Positions 1 through 10,200 of a stretch of 64,000 bases of DNA are shown here, one piece after another; the stretch's first letter is position 1; each line of letters starts with the position of its first letter. A program made the translations under genes and the position numbers. The DNA is from Clostridia bacterium (lineage in GTDB: Bacteria > Bacillota > Clostridia > TANB77 > CAG-508). The notes below the pieces were generated by a model. The model was not told the DNA's origin. It saw nothing but the letters and a program-made list of their open reading frames with translations, and ran no database searches. The stretch is from positions 57,100 to 121,099 of the forward strand of contig JAFWMA010000019.1 in assembly GCA_017510825.1 (NCBI GenBank). The letters are read 5' to 3'.

Positions 1-1
1 A

Positions 2-2110
2 TCATATATTCTAAAAAGATCAAAATTCAGAACAGACTTACATACACATATGAATGCAAATTTAACTCCAGATATATTAATAGCATTAGGCATTGCAAGA
101 CAAATAAGATACCCACTTTACTATATTAAAAAACTAGGTTTAAAGATAACAAAAAAACAAGAGAAAACTCTCTTAAAGCAAAGAGCCGTAATAGAGAATA
201 AATACATTAATAGCGAATTAAAAGGAAAATATTTAAAAAGAAAAATTGATGATAACACTTTTATAAATTTTGCAGACTTTATACTAAATAATTTAGAAAA
301 TGCGGAATACAATATTTCTAAGATTAGAAACAGTTTAGCAATACTAAAAGACGGCCAAGCGGTATTTACAAATTTGGAGAAAGTATACCTTTACAGATAT
401 GTATTTGCAAAGGGAATAGAAACAAAAAGCAAAATAAAACTTGATAACATAGATAAAATACCAGAAAAAGACATAAAAAAATATGTAAACCAAATTTTAA
501 CTGATCACAAAAAAGATAGTAAATATGAAAAAAACACTTTAAGAGAAGATAAACTACTGTGGGTAGCAAGAGAATATAAAAGACAAGGAATTAAATATGT
601 TGAAATAACCGATACAGAGCTTGTAAAAATAGGAGAGCCAGCAATTAATTACCTAGAAGAAATACACAGAATAATTCCAAAAATAGAAGAAGATACAGGA
701 GTACAAATTAGATTTCTAGCAGGAATCAGAAGAATACCTTTAACAATAATTAAAGATGTGAAAACTAGCAATTTATATCTAAGAGAAAACCTAGATACAA
801 TAAAAGCTGTTGCAAAAAGTCCATATGTAGTCGGAAGTGATTTTATTGGAGAAGAAATTAACGATATTACAGAGCTAAAGCCAGTTATAAAAGAATTAGT
901 TGAATACGCAGTAAAAGAAGATAATGGATTTACAATAAGAATTCACGCAGGAGAAAATGATAGTCTAAGAGACAATGTTTCAAAATCTATAGAAGCCGTA
1001 ATAGATTCAACTCCTAAAGGTTTCAAAATACCAAAAATAAGAATAGGACATGGACTATATACTCCAGATATAAATAGTGAAAAGGGAAAACAATTACTAA
1101 AAAATATAAAGAAGGCAAATGCTATATTGGAGTTTCAATTAACTTCAAATGTAAGACTAAACAACTTAAATACATTAGCAAATCATCCATTAAAAGAATA
1201 CTTGAAAAATGGTGTAAAATGTGTTCAAGGAACAGATGGATGTGGATTATATGGTTCTGATACAATAGATGAACAACTTGCTCTACACAATCTTCTAGGA
1301 CTTAACGACGATGATTTTAAAAAAATGAGAATTGTTGAAAACGAAATAATAGAAGACAGTAATAAATACTTTAAAGAAAAACAAAAAAAATTCAACAAAC
1401 TAATAAATAATAAACTAATCAAAAAAGCAATATTAAAAATAGAAGAAGAAAACATAAAAAATAGCTTATCAGAAACAAAACCACTAAGACTTACAGAAAA
1501 TTTACAATCAGAACAAGTTCTTAAAGAAAAAATCAAGCAACTACCTACAAATAAAGTACCTATAATTATTGCAGGAGGAAGCTTTAATTCAAATGATAGA
1601 AAAACAAGATTAACACCAGAAGGAATGAAATTACTTAAAGAATTAATACAAAAAATAGACACAGAAAAAGCCTATTTTGTTATAGGACATAAAATGGAAG
1701 GATACGAAAAAGAGATTGTCGAATTATCAAACCGAGCAGACAAAAAATTTGAAATTGATGCAATAATTCCAAAAACAGTTTCAGAAACTGTAAAAAGTAA
1801 TTTGCTTGAAGAACCAGTAGACGGAGTATGCATTTCAACAGAAAGTGAAGGATTAGGAATTTATAAAAGTTTTAATTACGAAATATTTGAAAGAAGAAGC
1901 TCAGTAGTTTTGGCTTTAGACGGAAATTCTCCAGTATCAAACCTAGTTCAAGAAGCTAAAAATGGAAAAGGAAACGCTAAAATATATGTAAATGAAGAAA
2001 TTCCAGTATTAAAAGAAAAAGCTTTATCCCTAGGCGGATACGTAATTCCATTTAACATGAAGCAGAGTATTGTAGAAAAAATTATTGAAGATAATCCAGA
2101 AATAATATAA
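2..2110 (+). CDS. Adenosine deaminase-like amidohydrolase fused to a SLOG-like domain, 5' partial
   Basis: The frame is open from base 2, and the metal-binding HTH motif (bases 41-49) lies before the first ATG at 50, so the true start is outside the window. The N-terminal two thirds look like a metal-dependent deaminase: HxH, a later IRIHAGE, then RIGHGL and an Asp in QGTDGCG, the usual zinc ligands and catalytic residues of the adenosine/AMP deaminase family. After a Lys-rich linker the last ~180 residues open with PIIIAGGS and contain a STESEG..Y segment and an ALDG loop, like Rossmann/SLOG nucleotide-binding domains. The substrate is probably a purine nucleoside or nucleotide, but this is inference. 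The next gene, xth, follows 62 bases downstream. Confidence 0.7.
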   Translation, partial: SYILKRSKFRTDLHTHMNANLTPDILIALGIARQIRYPLYYIKKLGLKITKKQEKTLLKQRAVIENKYINSELKGKYLKRKIDDNTFINFADFILNNLENAEYNISKIRNSLAILKDGQAVFTNLEKVYLYRYVFAKGIETKSKIKLDNIDKIPEKDIKKYVNQILTDHKKDSKYEKNTLREDKLLWVAREYKRQGIKYVEITDTELVKIGEPAINYLEEIHRIIPKIEEDTGVQIRFLAGIRRIPLTIIKDVKTSNLYLRENLDTIKAVAKSPYVVGSDFIGEEINDITELKPVIKELVEYAVKEDNGFTIRIHAGENDSLRDNVSKSIEAVIDSTPKGFKIPKIRIGHGLYTPDINSEKGKQLLKNIKKANAILEFQLTSNVRLNNLNTLANHPLKEYLKNGVKCVQGTDGCGLYGSDTIDEQLALHNLLGLNDDDFKKMRIVENEIIEDSNKYFKEKQKKFNKLINNKLIKKAILKIEEENIKNSLSETKPLRLTENLQSEQVLKEKIKQLPTNKVPIIIAGGSFNSNDRKTRLTPEGMKLLKELIQKIDTEKAYFVIGHKMEGYEKEIVELSNRADKKFEIDAIIPKTVSETVKSNLLEEPVDGVCISTESEGLGIYKSFNYEIFERRSSVVLALDGNSPVSNLVQEAKNGKGNAKIYVNEEIPVLKEKALSLGGYVIPFNMKQSIVEKIIEDNPEII

Positions 2111-2172
2111 AATTAATATAAGTTTATAGGAATACTTCAAAAACCTAAATATAAAACAAGGAATTATTAATA

Positions 2173-2982
2173 ATGAAACTAATATCGTGGAATGTAAATG
2201 GATTTAGAGCAGTAACCAAAAAAGGATTTTATGATTTTTTTGAATCAGTAGATGCAGATATTTTTTGCATACAAGAAACAAAAATGCAAGAAGAACAACT
2301 AGAAGAAAAAATGAAAAAAATAGGAAAACATCAATATTGGAACAGTGCAAAGAAAAAAGGATATTCAGGAACAGCGGTGTTCACAAAAGAGAAACCTATT
2401 AAAGTATCATTTGGCATAACAGACGAAAATGAAAAAAAAATTTTAAAAAAACTAGGTGACCATAAGGAATTATTAATTAAAGAAAACGATGAAGGAAGGA
2501 TAATAACCTGTGAATATAATGATTTTTTCTTAGTAAACTGTTATGTGCCAAATTCAAAAAGAGGACTAGAAAGATTAAGTTACAGAGAAGTCTGGGAAGA
2601 TGAAATGAAAATCTACTTACAAGTACTAGATAAGATAAAACCAGTAATTTATTGTGGAGATTTAAATGTAGCACATGAAGAAATTGATTTAAAAAATCCA
2701 GCAACTAATCACAACAATGCTGGTTTTACAGATAAAGAAAGAAACAAAATGACATTACTTCTTAAAGGAGGATTTATAGATACCTTTAGATACCTATATC
2801 CAGATAAAGCTGAAGCTTATTCATGGTGGTCATATATGTTTCATGCCAGAGAAAACAATGCTGGATGGAGAATAGACTATTTTATAGTATCAGACAGAAT
2901 AAAAGACAGAATAAAAGATTCAAAGATACATAGTGAAATACTTGGAAGTGATCATTGCCCAATTGAACTAGAAATCAACTAA
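2173..2982 (+). CDS. xth: Exodeoxyribonuclease III (AP endonuclease)
   Basis: This 269-residue protein cuts DNA 5' of abasic sites and removes nucleotides 3' to 5' in base excision repair. It opens with MKLISWNVNGFRA, has the metal-binding Glu in IQETKM (E35), the GDLNVAHEEIDL segment, and the catalytic Asp-His in GSDHCPIELE at the C-terminus, all standard for the EEP/ExoIII family. Length is typical. It follows the deaminase fusion closely and may be cotranscribed with it. The start has only a weak upstream purine run (acaaggaatt). Confidence 0.95.
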   Translation: MKLISWNVNGFRAVTKKGFYDFFESVDADIFCIQETKMQEEQLEEKMKKIGKHQYWNSAKKKGYSGTAVFTKEKPIKVSFGITDENEKKILKKLGDHKELLIKENDEGRIITCEYNDFFLVNCYVPNSKRGLERLSYREVWEDEMKIYLQVLDKIKPVIYCGDLNVAHEEIDLKNPATNHNNAGFTDKERNKMTLLLKGGFIDTFRYLYPDKAEAYSWWSYMFHARENNAGWRIDYFIVSDRIKDRIKDSKIHSEILGSDHCPIELEIN

Positions 2983-3028
2983 CAAAGGCAATCCGATAAG
3001 TATTATTTACAGAAAGGAGAAAAGAATT

Positions 3029-4153
3029 ATGAGCACAAAAAAAGACAAAATAATGGGAACTAAAAAATGGATTTACTGGATTTCAATAGGCACAGTGCTA
3101 ATACTAATATATAAGTTTTTAGACAACTTTACTGGAATTGGAACATGGATTTCAAATCTATTATCAGTTTTAGCACCATTTTTATCAGCAATTTTAATTT
3201 CTTATGTATTATATAAACCATGTGCAAAAATAGAAAAAATTCTAAGTAAAAAAACAAAACACGCTAGAGGAATAAGCGTGTTTATAGTTTATTTAATAAC
3301 AGCGATATTATTAATTCTAACACTAAAATTTATTATCCCAGCTCTAATTGATAGCATTATAGACTTAATAAAAAATATTCAAACATATTATAATGGAATT
3401 ACAACAAATGAAATAGAAGAAGCTTGGGCACCATTTGTTAAAGATAATATACTAAAACCACTAGTAGAATACATTCAATCAATTGAATACAATAAACTAG
3501 TCGAGCCAAATAAAATATGGGAATATATTTCATCAGCTTTCGGAATAGTAAAATTTATTTTTAACTGTTTTATTGCAATTGTTTGTTCAATTTATATACT
3601 TCTTGAAAGAACTGAAATCGTAAAATTTATAAAAAGAACTATGAAAGCATTATTAAGTAAAAAAAGATTTAAAAGATTTAACAATTATTTTACTAAAGGA
3701 AATCAAATATTTTTTGATTTTGTTACAAGCCAGGTTATAGATGCAATTGTGGTATCAATTTTAATGTCAGTAATCTTATTAATACTAGATGTAAAATATG
3801 CAATATTATTAGGAGTAATGATAGGAGTATTTAATTTAATACCGTATTTTGGAGCAATAATTGCAGTAGTTGTTGCAAGTTTAATTACAGTACTAACTGG
3901 GGGCTGGCAACAAGCTCTGTTAATGATAGTAGTGATTACAATAGTACAACAAATAGATGCAAATATTATTAATCCAAAAATAACGGGCTCAAGATTAAAT
4001 GTAAGTCCATTGTTAGTAATATTCTCAGTTACATTAGGAGGAGCATATTTTGGGGTTATAGGGATGTTTATTGCAGTTCCAACAGCAGTATTAATTAAAT
4101 TAATTGTTGATGATTATATTGATATCAAAGAAAAAAGAAAGGAAGAAGAATAA
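3029..4153 (+). CDS. AI-2E family transporter (PF01594-like membrane protein)
   Basis: This 374-residue polytopic membrane protein has about seven to eight hydrophobic segments: two near the N-terminus, one at ~80-105, a central pair at ~170-190 and a dense C-terminal block from ~235 to 355. The block NPKITGSRLNVSPLLVIFSV with the following AVPTAVLIKL is the family signature. Members are putative exporters; AI-2 export or ion antiport is known only for a few, so the substrate is unknown here. A good ribosome binding site (gaaaggag) sits before the ATG. It lies 46 bases after xth. Confidence 0.88.
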   Translation: MSTKKDKIMGTKKWIYWISIGTVLILIYKFLDNFTGIGTWISNLLSVLAPFLSAILISYVLYKPCAKIEKILSKKTKHARGISVFIVYLITAILLILTLKFIIPALIDSIIDLIKNIQTYYNGITTNEIEEAWAPFVKDNILKPLVEYIQSIEYNKLVEPNKIWEYISSAFGIVKFIFNCFIAIVCSIYILLERTEIVKFIKRTMKALLSKKRFKRFNNYFTKGNQIFFDFVTSQVIDAIVVSILMSVILLILDVKYAILLGVMIGVFNLIPYFGAIIAVVVASLITVLTGGWQQALLMIVVITIVQQIDANIINPKITGSRLNVSPLLVIFSVTLGGAYFGVIGMFIAVPTAVLIKLIVDDYIDIKEKRKEEE

Positions 4154-4255
4154 TTGAGAAACAATATATTACTACACACAAGCAAAAAGAGAAAATTAAA
4201 ATGCAGAATTTGGAACTTGAAACAATTAAATAATTATTGATAACAAAGCATTTGA

Positions 4256-4305
4256 TTGACGAAATTAACAAAAAATGCTATAATTATGTTAAGTTGCTTC
4301 GGCAA
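4256..4305 (+). promoter_or_regulatory. Promoter with C(UUCG)G hairpin at the transcript start
   Basis: TTGACG (4256-4261) and TATAAT (4279-4284) are separated by 17 bases. The predicted start near 4291 falls at the foot of TTGC-TTCG-GCAA (4294-4305), a stem capped by the very stable cUUCGg tetraloop. The same placement is seen before three other GC-richer genes in the window. Confidence 0.7.
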
Positions 4306-4344
4306 TGACATATAAGAACAGAGAGAGAGAGAAAGAGAGAGAAA

Positions 4345-4683
4345 ATGTTATTTACAACAAAAAACTTTGGCAAAGATTTTGCTACGATTGCGGGAGCAGA
4401 TTCAGCCTCCTGGAAACTGTTCGAGCGTTATGCTCGGGCAGAACACACAAGAGATGTGTGGTACAATAACCCAGCTCACTACTTCTGTACAATAAAATTG
4501 GTACAGAAAGATGATCCTACTAGGCCAAGAATTATATTTTGTGTCGCTGAAAGGGAGAACTCTCCATATACCCCATCATCAATCAAGTTGATTAAGAAGA
4601 TTTATAAGTTCTATAAAAAACAAAGTGGCGATGACGCCGAACTAATTACCTACTGCACCAAACGATTGATTAGCGAGTTCTAG
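4345..4683 (+). CDS. Small hypothetical protein of foreign composition
   Basis: A 112-residue basic protein I do not recognise. It has no signal peptide or membrane segment; the middle is Trp/Tyr/His-rich (VWYNNPAHYF) followed by a beta-like stretch (RIIFCVAERE), and the end is a Lys/Tyr-rich helix. Codon use is clearly unlike the neighbours: it uses GCG, CTG, CGT, GCC and one CGG (4435-4437, read as Arg), suggesting transfer from a less AT-rich genome. It is a monocistronic unit with its own promoter, 5' hairpin, a very purine-rich leader (gagagaga repeats) as ribosome binding site, and a strong terminator. Confidence 0.65.
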   Translation: MLFTTKNFGKDFATIAGADSASWKLFERYARAEHTRDVWYNNPAHYFCTIKLVQKDDPTRPRIIFCVAERENSPYTPSSIKLIKKIYKFYKKQSGDDAELITYCTKRLISEF

Positions 4684-4708
4684 CCACGAGCACCAATTCT
4701 GTTCTACC

Positions 4709-4740
4709 AAGACTCCCAGTACTGGGGGTCTTGTTTTTTT
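4709..4740 (+). terminator. Intrinsic terminator of the 4345-4683 gene
   Basis: AAGACTCCCAG-TA-CTGGGGGTCTT forms a near-perfect stem directly followed by GTTTTTTT. Confidence 0.85.
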
Positions 4741-4802
4741 ATATAAAAACTTCAAAAGAATTGATTAACAAAAAAATACTACAAATCAACTTAAATATAG
4801 TT

Positions 4803-5496
4803 TTAATTATAGAAATAATCCATAATTCCACTATATATACCCCAAGCTAACTTATCTTGATAATTATCTTCTAGCAATTTTTTTGATTCTTGACTATTAG
4901 ATAAAAAACCACATTCAACAATTGAAATTGGTATTTCAACATGCTTCATAATATAAACATTATCTAGTTTATGGGGAACTCTTTTATTACTTAAAGAAAT
5001 TGTTTCATTTAAATTGTTCTGAATACAAGTTGCTAATTTTTTTGAATTACCATTACTATTAAAAAAAGTCTGCCATCCCCAGTATTCACCTTGTGGGATT
5101 TTATTTAAGTGAATAGAAACAAAGATATCAGCTGATGATTTATTTCCTATTTTTACCCTATTTTTAATATCAGATACTTTTTTTTGGGAAATAGTATTAG
5201 TATCCAAATCATATATACCATTATCATCAGATCTAGTTAATAATACAACAGCTCCGCTACTTTCCAAAATATTTTGAAGTTTAAGAGCAATTTTTAAATT
5301 TATTTTTGCCTCAGATAAACCTTCACTATTTTCAGCACCGTTCATCTGGAGAACCATGACCAGCATCAACAATTATAACTTTATTAGAAACAGGCACAGA
5401 CATAACAGGAATAAATTCAACATAAGGTTGCCTGACATATGCAAAAGCAAGTGCAAAAATACAACCAGCAATAATTAATAAAAAACGTTTAAACAT
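4803..5496 (-). CDS. cwlD: CwlD-type N-acetylmuramoyl-L-alanine amidase, needs a +1 frameshift
   Basis: A membrane-anchored zinc amidase (Amidase_3) that cleaves the amide between MurNAc and the stem peptide; CwlD acts in spore cortex maturation. The ATG at 5496 follows GGGAG and encodes an N-terminal anchor (FLLIIAGCIFALAFA) and the zinc-binding IIVDAGHGSPD. The frame then breaks: the upstream frame reads GAA CGG TGC TGA, while the rest of the enzyme (GAENSEGLSEAKI, the second His in VSIHLN, the catalytic Glu in IVECGFLSN) continues in the +1 frame from GGT. Everything else is intact and of normal length (~230 aa). Either a recent one-base insertion or programmed +1 shifting at CGG; see findings. 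Confidence 0.85.
5338..5346 (-). other. +1 frameshift site 1 (GAT GAA CGG T) in cwlD
   Basis: On the coding strand the upstream frame reads GAT GAA CGG TGC TGA. Skipping the C gives GGT GCT GAA, restoring the conserved D-x-G-A of CwlD enzymes. CGG occupies 5340-5338. Confidence 0.75.
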
Positions 5497-5598
5497 AAAA
5501 ACTCCCATACAATTATTTACTATATATTTGTATGTGATTGTAACAAAAAATATTCTTATTATCTGTATTGTATATTAATCACAAATAAAAAAGGTTTA

Positions 5599-6559
5599 TT
5601 AAAAATAAATAACCTTTTTCATATCTTCAGGTATACTACTTTTAAACTCAATAATAGAAGCGGTAATTGGATGCATAAAACTAAGATAATAACTGTGAAG
5701 AGCCTGCCTATTTATTAATGAGGAACTAGTTCCATAAAGTGAATCACCTAATAAAGGGTGAGCAATAAAACTCATATGGACTCTAATCTGGTGTGTTCTT
5801 CCAGTTTTTAAGAAAAATTCAACTAAAGAGTAATTCGATAAATCTTTAATTAATTTAAATGATGTTATAGAAGGTATACCATTACTTTCAACTATTCTCT
5901 CAATTATACTTCCATCTTTTCTCGAAATTGGAGCAGAAATATAACCTTCAATTATTCCACTTGAATTAGTGCAAGAAACTATAGATTTACTTTCTAAACA
6001 AAGATTAGATACATAATCATTATCTAACAAGTCAGATAAAGAACCATTAACAATGCCAAGATATTTCTTTATGAAAGAACCATCACACATTTGACGAATG
6101 AGATGTTCTTGAATATACTCATTTTTAGCAAATAAAACTAACCCAGAAGTATTTCTATCCAGTCTATTAACAGGTCTAATTTTTTTCCTTAAATCAATTG
6201 AATCAAAATAATACCTTACCCCATTAGCTAAAGTATCGTTAAGATGATATGCAGTTGGATGAATAGGCATAAAAGCTGGTTTATTAATAACTAAAAATGC
6301 TTCATCCTCATAAATAATATTTAAACTCATCTTTACAGGAATAATATTTGAATTATCTTCATCATAATCTAAAGAGAAAGAAACTATATCACCGTTTGCT
6401 TACAGTATCACTTAAAAAGCAAGACTCATTATTTAAAAAAATTAGTCTCAATTTATTCAATTTAGACATCAATCTTGAAGAAACACAAAAATGACCTTTC
6501 ATAACACTAGCAACATTAACAAAATTATCACTTGACTTTAATTTATATTTTAGAATCAT
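5599..6559 (-). CDS. RluA-family pseudouridine synthase with S4-like N-terminus, needs a +1 frameshift
   Basis: This enzyme isomerises uridine to pseudouridine in ribosomal RNA. The ATG at 6559 follows AAGGAG and starts an S4-like N-terminal part (RLMSKLNKLRLIFLNNESCFLSDTVSK); the frame then hits CGG TGA at 6394. Skipping the C continues GDIVSFSLDYDEDNSNIIPVKMSLNIIYEDEAFLVINKP, exactly the order expected in RluA proteins. The catalytic motif RLDRNTSG and the terminal TGRTHQIRVH block are intact. Without the shift only the catalytic part (from the ATG at 6330) could be made by internal initiation. The remainder shows no decay. It is transcribed towards cwlD. Confidence 0.85.
6390..6400 (-). 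other. +1 frameshift site 2 (AGC AAA CGG TGA) in the RluA-family gene
   Basis: CGG at 6394-6392 is in frame with the upstream ATG at 6559 and is followed immediately by TGA. Skipping the C reads GGT GAT ATA (Gly-Asp-Ile), the conserved GD-I of S4-type domains. Confidence 0.75.
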
Positions 6560-6660
6560 GAAAAAACTCCTTTTTCTAATTAAACAAATTAGAACTGTTC
6601 TAAGAACAATAGCAGACATTAATAAAATTGAAAAAGCAAATACTCTCTGCAAAGTCCGAG

Positions 6661-6727
6661 TTTAATTGTTCGTCGCACTAAATTTCGTGAAATAAAATTT
6701 AGTCGCATTAAAATTTTATATAATAGG
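6661..6727 (+). repeat. Dispersed ~67 bp repeat, copy A
   Basis: This intergenic block (TTTAATTGTTCGTC ... TAAATTT ... TCGCAT ... TATATAATAGG) reappears, diverged and inverted, at 40700-40767. It contains an internal inverted repeat, CACTAAATTT with AAATTTAGTCG. It carries no ORF and could be a short non-autonomous element or a conserved RNA hairpin. Confidence 0.5.
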
Positions 6728-6747
6728 AAAGTAGAACTTTCCTATTA
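6721..6747. repeat. Perfect 12-bp inverted repeat
   Basis: TAATAGGAAAGT-AGA-ACTTTCCTATTA forms a hairpin with a three-base loop just beyond the HU terminator. It lacks a T-run on either side, so it may stabilise an mRNA 3' end rather than terminate. Confidence 0.6.
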
Positions 6748-6750
6748 TAT

Positions 6751-6773
6751 AAAAAAAGCGAGCAAAGCTCGCT
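6751..6773 (-). terminator. Terminator of the HU gene
   Basis: On the minus strand AGCGAGC-TT-TGCTCGCT is followed by seven T residues. Confidence 0.85.
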
Positions 6774-6787
6774 AATAATATAATTAA

Positions 6788-7063
6788 TTATCCATTAACA
6801 GCATCTTTTAAAGCTTTGCCAGCTTTAAAAGCAGGAACTGTTTTAGCTGCAATTTTCATTTCCTTACCTGTTTGTGGGTTTCTTCCTTTTCTAGCAGCTC
6901 TCTTTCTTGTTTCAAAAGTTCCAAATCCTATTAATTGAACTTTTTCTCCTTTTGATAGAGCATCTTTGATTGAATCAAATACTGCTGCTACAGCTGCATC
7001 AGCAGCTTTCTTTGACACATTAGCCTTTCCTGCTACTGCACTTACTAAATCAGATTTGTTCAT
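6788..7063 (-). CDS. hup: DNA-binding protein HU
   Basis: A 91-residue histone-like protein that binds and bends DNA as a dimer in the nucleoid. It begins [19 protein letters not shown] and has the diagnostic [21 protein letters not shown] arm region and a C-terminal [21 protein letters not shown] helix; length is typical. A strong ribosome binding site (GGAGGATTATC) precedes the ATG. It is monocistronic with its own terminator and is divergent from the giant glycosyltransferase gene at 7282. Confidence 0.96.
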   Translation of the reverse strand: MNKSDLVSAVAGKANVSKKAADAAVAAVFDSIKDALSKGEKVQLIGFGTFETRKRAARKGRNPQTGKEMKIAAKTVPAFKAGKALKDAVNG

Positions 7064-7281
7064 GATAATCCTCCTATAAAATTTATATTCTCCATCTTTG
7101 GTTCACTTATAATTTAGCAAATAAAAACATACTTGTCAAGCATAAATAAGAAAAAAACTGAAAAAACAGGAAAAATGAAATATTTTTGTAATGTTTTTGA
7201 AATATATGAAATAAAAAAAGTATATTTTTTTCACAAAATGAACAAAATATGTGGAAAAATAATTTGAGGAGTGTTTTTAAC

Positions 7282-10200
7282 ATGAATACAGAATTAGAAA
7301 CAAGAGATATAATATTAGACAAAGAGAAAATTAAAGAAAATTTAACTAAAATAGCATCTAATTATACAATAACTCAAAGAAGTCATATAAAAACATATCC
7401 TATACCCAGACTTAAAAAAAATTGTAAATATATATATTTAGTGTACACACTCTTAAATGAACATGCTAAACTAAAAATTCCAATCCACCCTGCTGGAGAA
7501 TGGATATTAGACAATTACTATTTAATAGAAAAGTCAACAAAAACAATATGTAAAGAATTAAGTAGAGAAAGATATTTAAAATATCCAGGAACCAGAGAAA
7601 ATGGATTTGCAATAATATATATAATTGCAAATGAAATAATTTCAAGTACAGATGGAAAAATAAAAACAGAAGATTTAGCAGAATATTTAGAAGCATATCA
7701 AACTCAAAAATATTTAACAATGGAAGAAATATGGAACATACCATTATTTTTACAAATTTGCATAATTGAGAAAATAAGAAAAATTAGTGAAAAAGTTTTT
7801 ATAACTCAAATGCAAAGATATAAAGCACATATTATAACAGAAGAAATAATTGATAATAAACCTAAACAAAAAATAAAAACAGATATTGAAGGAAAATACT
7901 CATTTATAGAATATATGTCATATAAACTAAAAAAATATGGAAAAGAATCAATTCCATATATAAAAGCACTAGAAGATCAAGTTAATAAAACGGGAATAAA
8001 TATAGAAGAAGTAATAAAAAGAGAACATTTTGACATAGCAATTAAAACTCTATCAATGAAAAATAATATAACAAGTATAAAAACTATATCAAGAATTGAC
8101 ATATCCAATATTTTTAGAAGGATAAACATTGTAGAGAAAATACTAAAAAAAGACCCAGCAAAAATTTATGAAAAAATGGATAACAAAACAAAAGAATACT
8201 ATAGAAGTAAAATTATTGAAATATCAAAAAAAACTAAAGTCTCAGAAATATATATTGCAGAGCAAGTACTTAAAATAAGTAAAGAAAAGATAGAAGAAAA
8301 AAACAATGAAAAAAAAATACATGTAGGATATTATCTAATAGATGAAGGAAAGAAAGAATTATTAGAAAGATTAATAAACAAAAAGATCCATATAACCACC
8401 TATCAAGAAAAATCTTTAAAATATGTAGTATTAATATACACACTGTCAATACTAATAACACTTTCTTTATCAAAAATACTAAACTTTTACTCCATATTTT
8501 TATTAATCCCAATACAAAACTCTATAACACACATTATTCAATATTTATCAAGTAAAAGAAAAAAGCCAAGATTAATACCTAAATTAGATTATGGAAATGG
8601 AATACCTAAAGAATCTGCAACAATATGTATTATTCCAACCTTATTAAAAAATAAAGAAGACACAAAAAAAATGATAAAAAAAATGGAAGTATACTATTTG
8701 GCAAATAAATCTGAAAATTTATATTTTTCACTATTAGGAGATTGCAAACAAAGTAAAAAGCAACATGAAGAAATAGATCAACAAATAATTAAATGTGGTA
8801 TTGAAGAGATAAAAAAATTAAATAAAAAATACGGTGAAATTTTTTTCTTTTCATATAGAAAAAGAGTATGGTCAAAAAGTGAAAAGTGTTTTATGGGGTG
8901 GGAAAGAAAGAGAGGCTACATTAATCAATATAATGATTTTTTAAAAACAGGAAAAAATCATTTTGAGATAAACACATGTAAAACAGTTCCTAAAATCAAG
9001 TATGTAATAACACTAGATGGAGACACTGAATTAACACTAAATAGCGCATTTGAGCTTGTAGGTGCAATGAGTCATATTTTAAACAGGCCAGAAATAGATA
9101 AAATAAAGAACATAGTAATAAAAGGACATGGAATAATTCAACCAAGAGTAGGAGTAAATATAACTGACGGTAGAAAAACAGTTTTTAGTAGATTATTTGC
9201 TGGTAATGGAGGTACAGATTTATATACAAATGCAATTTCAGATATATATCAAGATAATTTTGATGAAGGAATTTTTACAGGAAAAGGAATATTTGACTTA
9301 GATGTATTTTATAGTGTTTTAAAAGATACTATTCCAGAAAACACAGTTTTAAGCCATGATTTAATAGAAGGAAACTATTTAAGATGTGGATTAGCAAGTG
9401 ATATCGTACTAATGGATGGATATCCATCAAACTATAATGCATACAAAGTAAGAAAAGAAAGATGGATAAGGGGAGATGTACAAGTTTTAAGATGGCTTAA
9501 GAGTGATTTTAATTTACTATCAAAATATAAAATAATTGACAACATAGTACGAAATACAAATGAATTTTTTATTTTTGTAACCATTATACTTTTAATTATT
9601 AATAAATCAAAGTATCTTATAATACCAATACTTATATATGCAATTCCAACAATAACCAAACTTATAGATAATTTAATAAATAAAAAAAATGGAACTATTA
9701 GACATAGATTATTCTCTTCAACATTTACTAAATGGACTAACACATTATACAGTTTTTTTGTAGAATTAGCTATAATCCCAGACACAGCAATCCTAGAAAT
9801 TAAATCAATATGTAAAGCACTATATAGGATGAAAATAACACATTGCAATTTATTAGAATGGACAACTGCAGAAGAAGCGGAAGAACAATCAAAAGACAAG
9901 TACAACCTATATTTGAAAAGCATGATAGGAGAAGATATAACTACATGGCTAATAATATTATACTTTATAGTTAATTACAATTCCTTTAATACATTCTATA
10001 GAATAATTATATACTCAACAATTATTTTATGGAAGTCATCGTCATTCCTTATGTGGTCATTAAGTAAAAAAAATGAAAAAAAAATAAAATTAAATAAAGA
10101 AGATGAAGAATATCTAAAGAACATCGCAAAAAAAACATGGGAATTCTTTAAAATTAGCATTGTAAACAATTTACCTGCTGATAATTATCAAGAAGATAGA

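Noticed and set aside
50..52. ATG at 50 as start of the first gene
   Set aside because: The HTH metal-binding motif lies just upstream in the same open frame, so the gene begins outside the window.
8270..8512. Hydrophobic reverse-strand frames opposite the giant glucan synthase and other genes
   Set aside because: Long Leu/Phe-rich minus-strand frames are complement artefacts of A-rich coding strands and have no ribosome binding sites.
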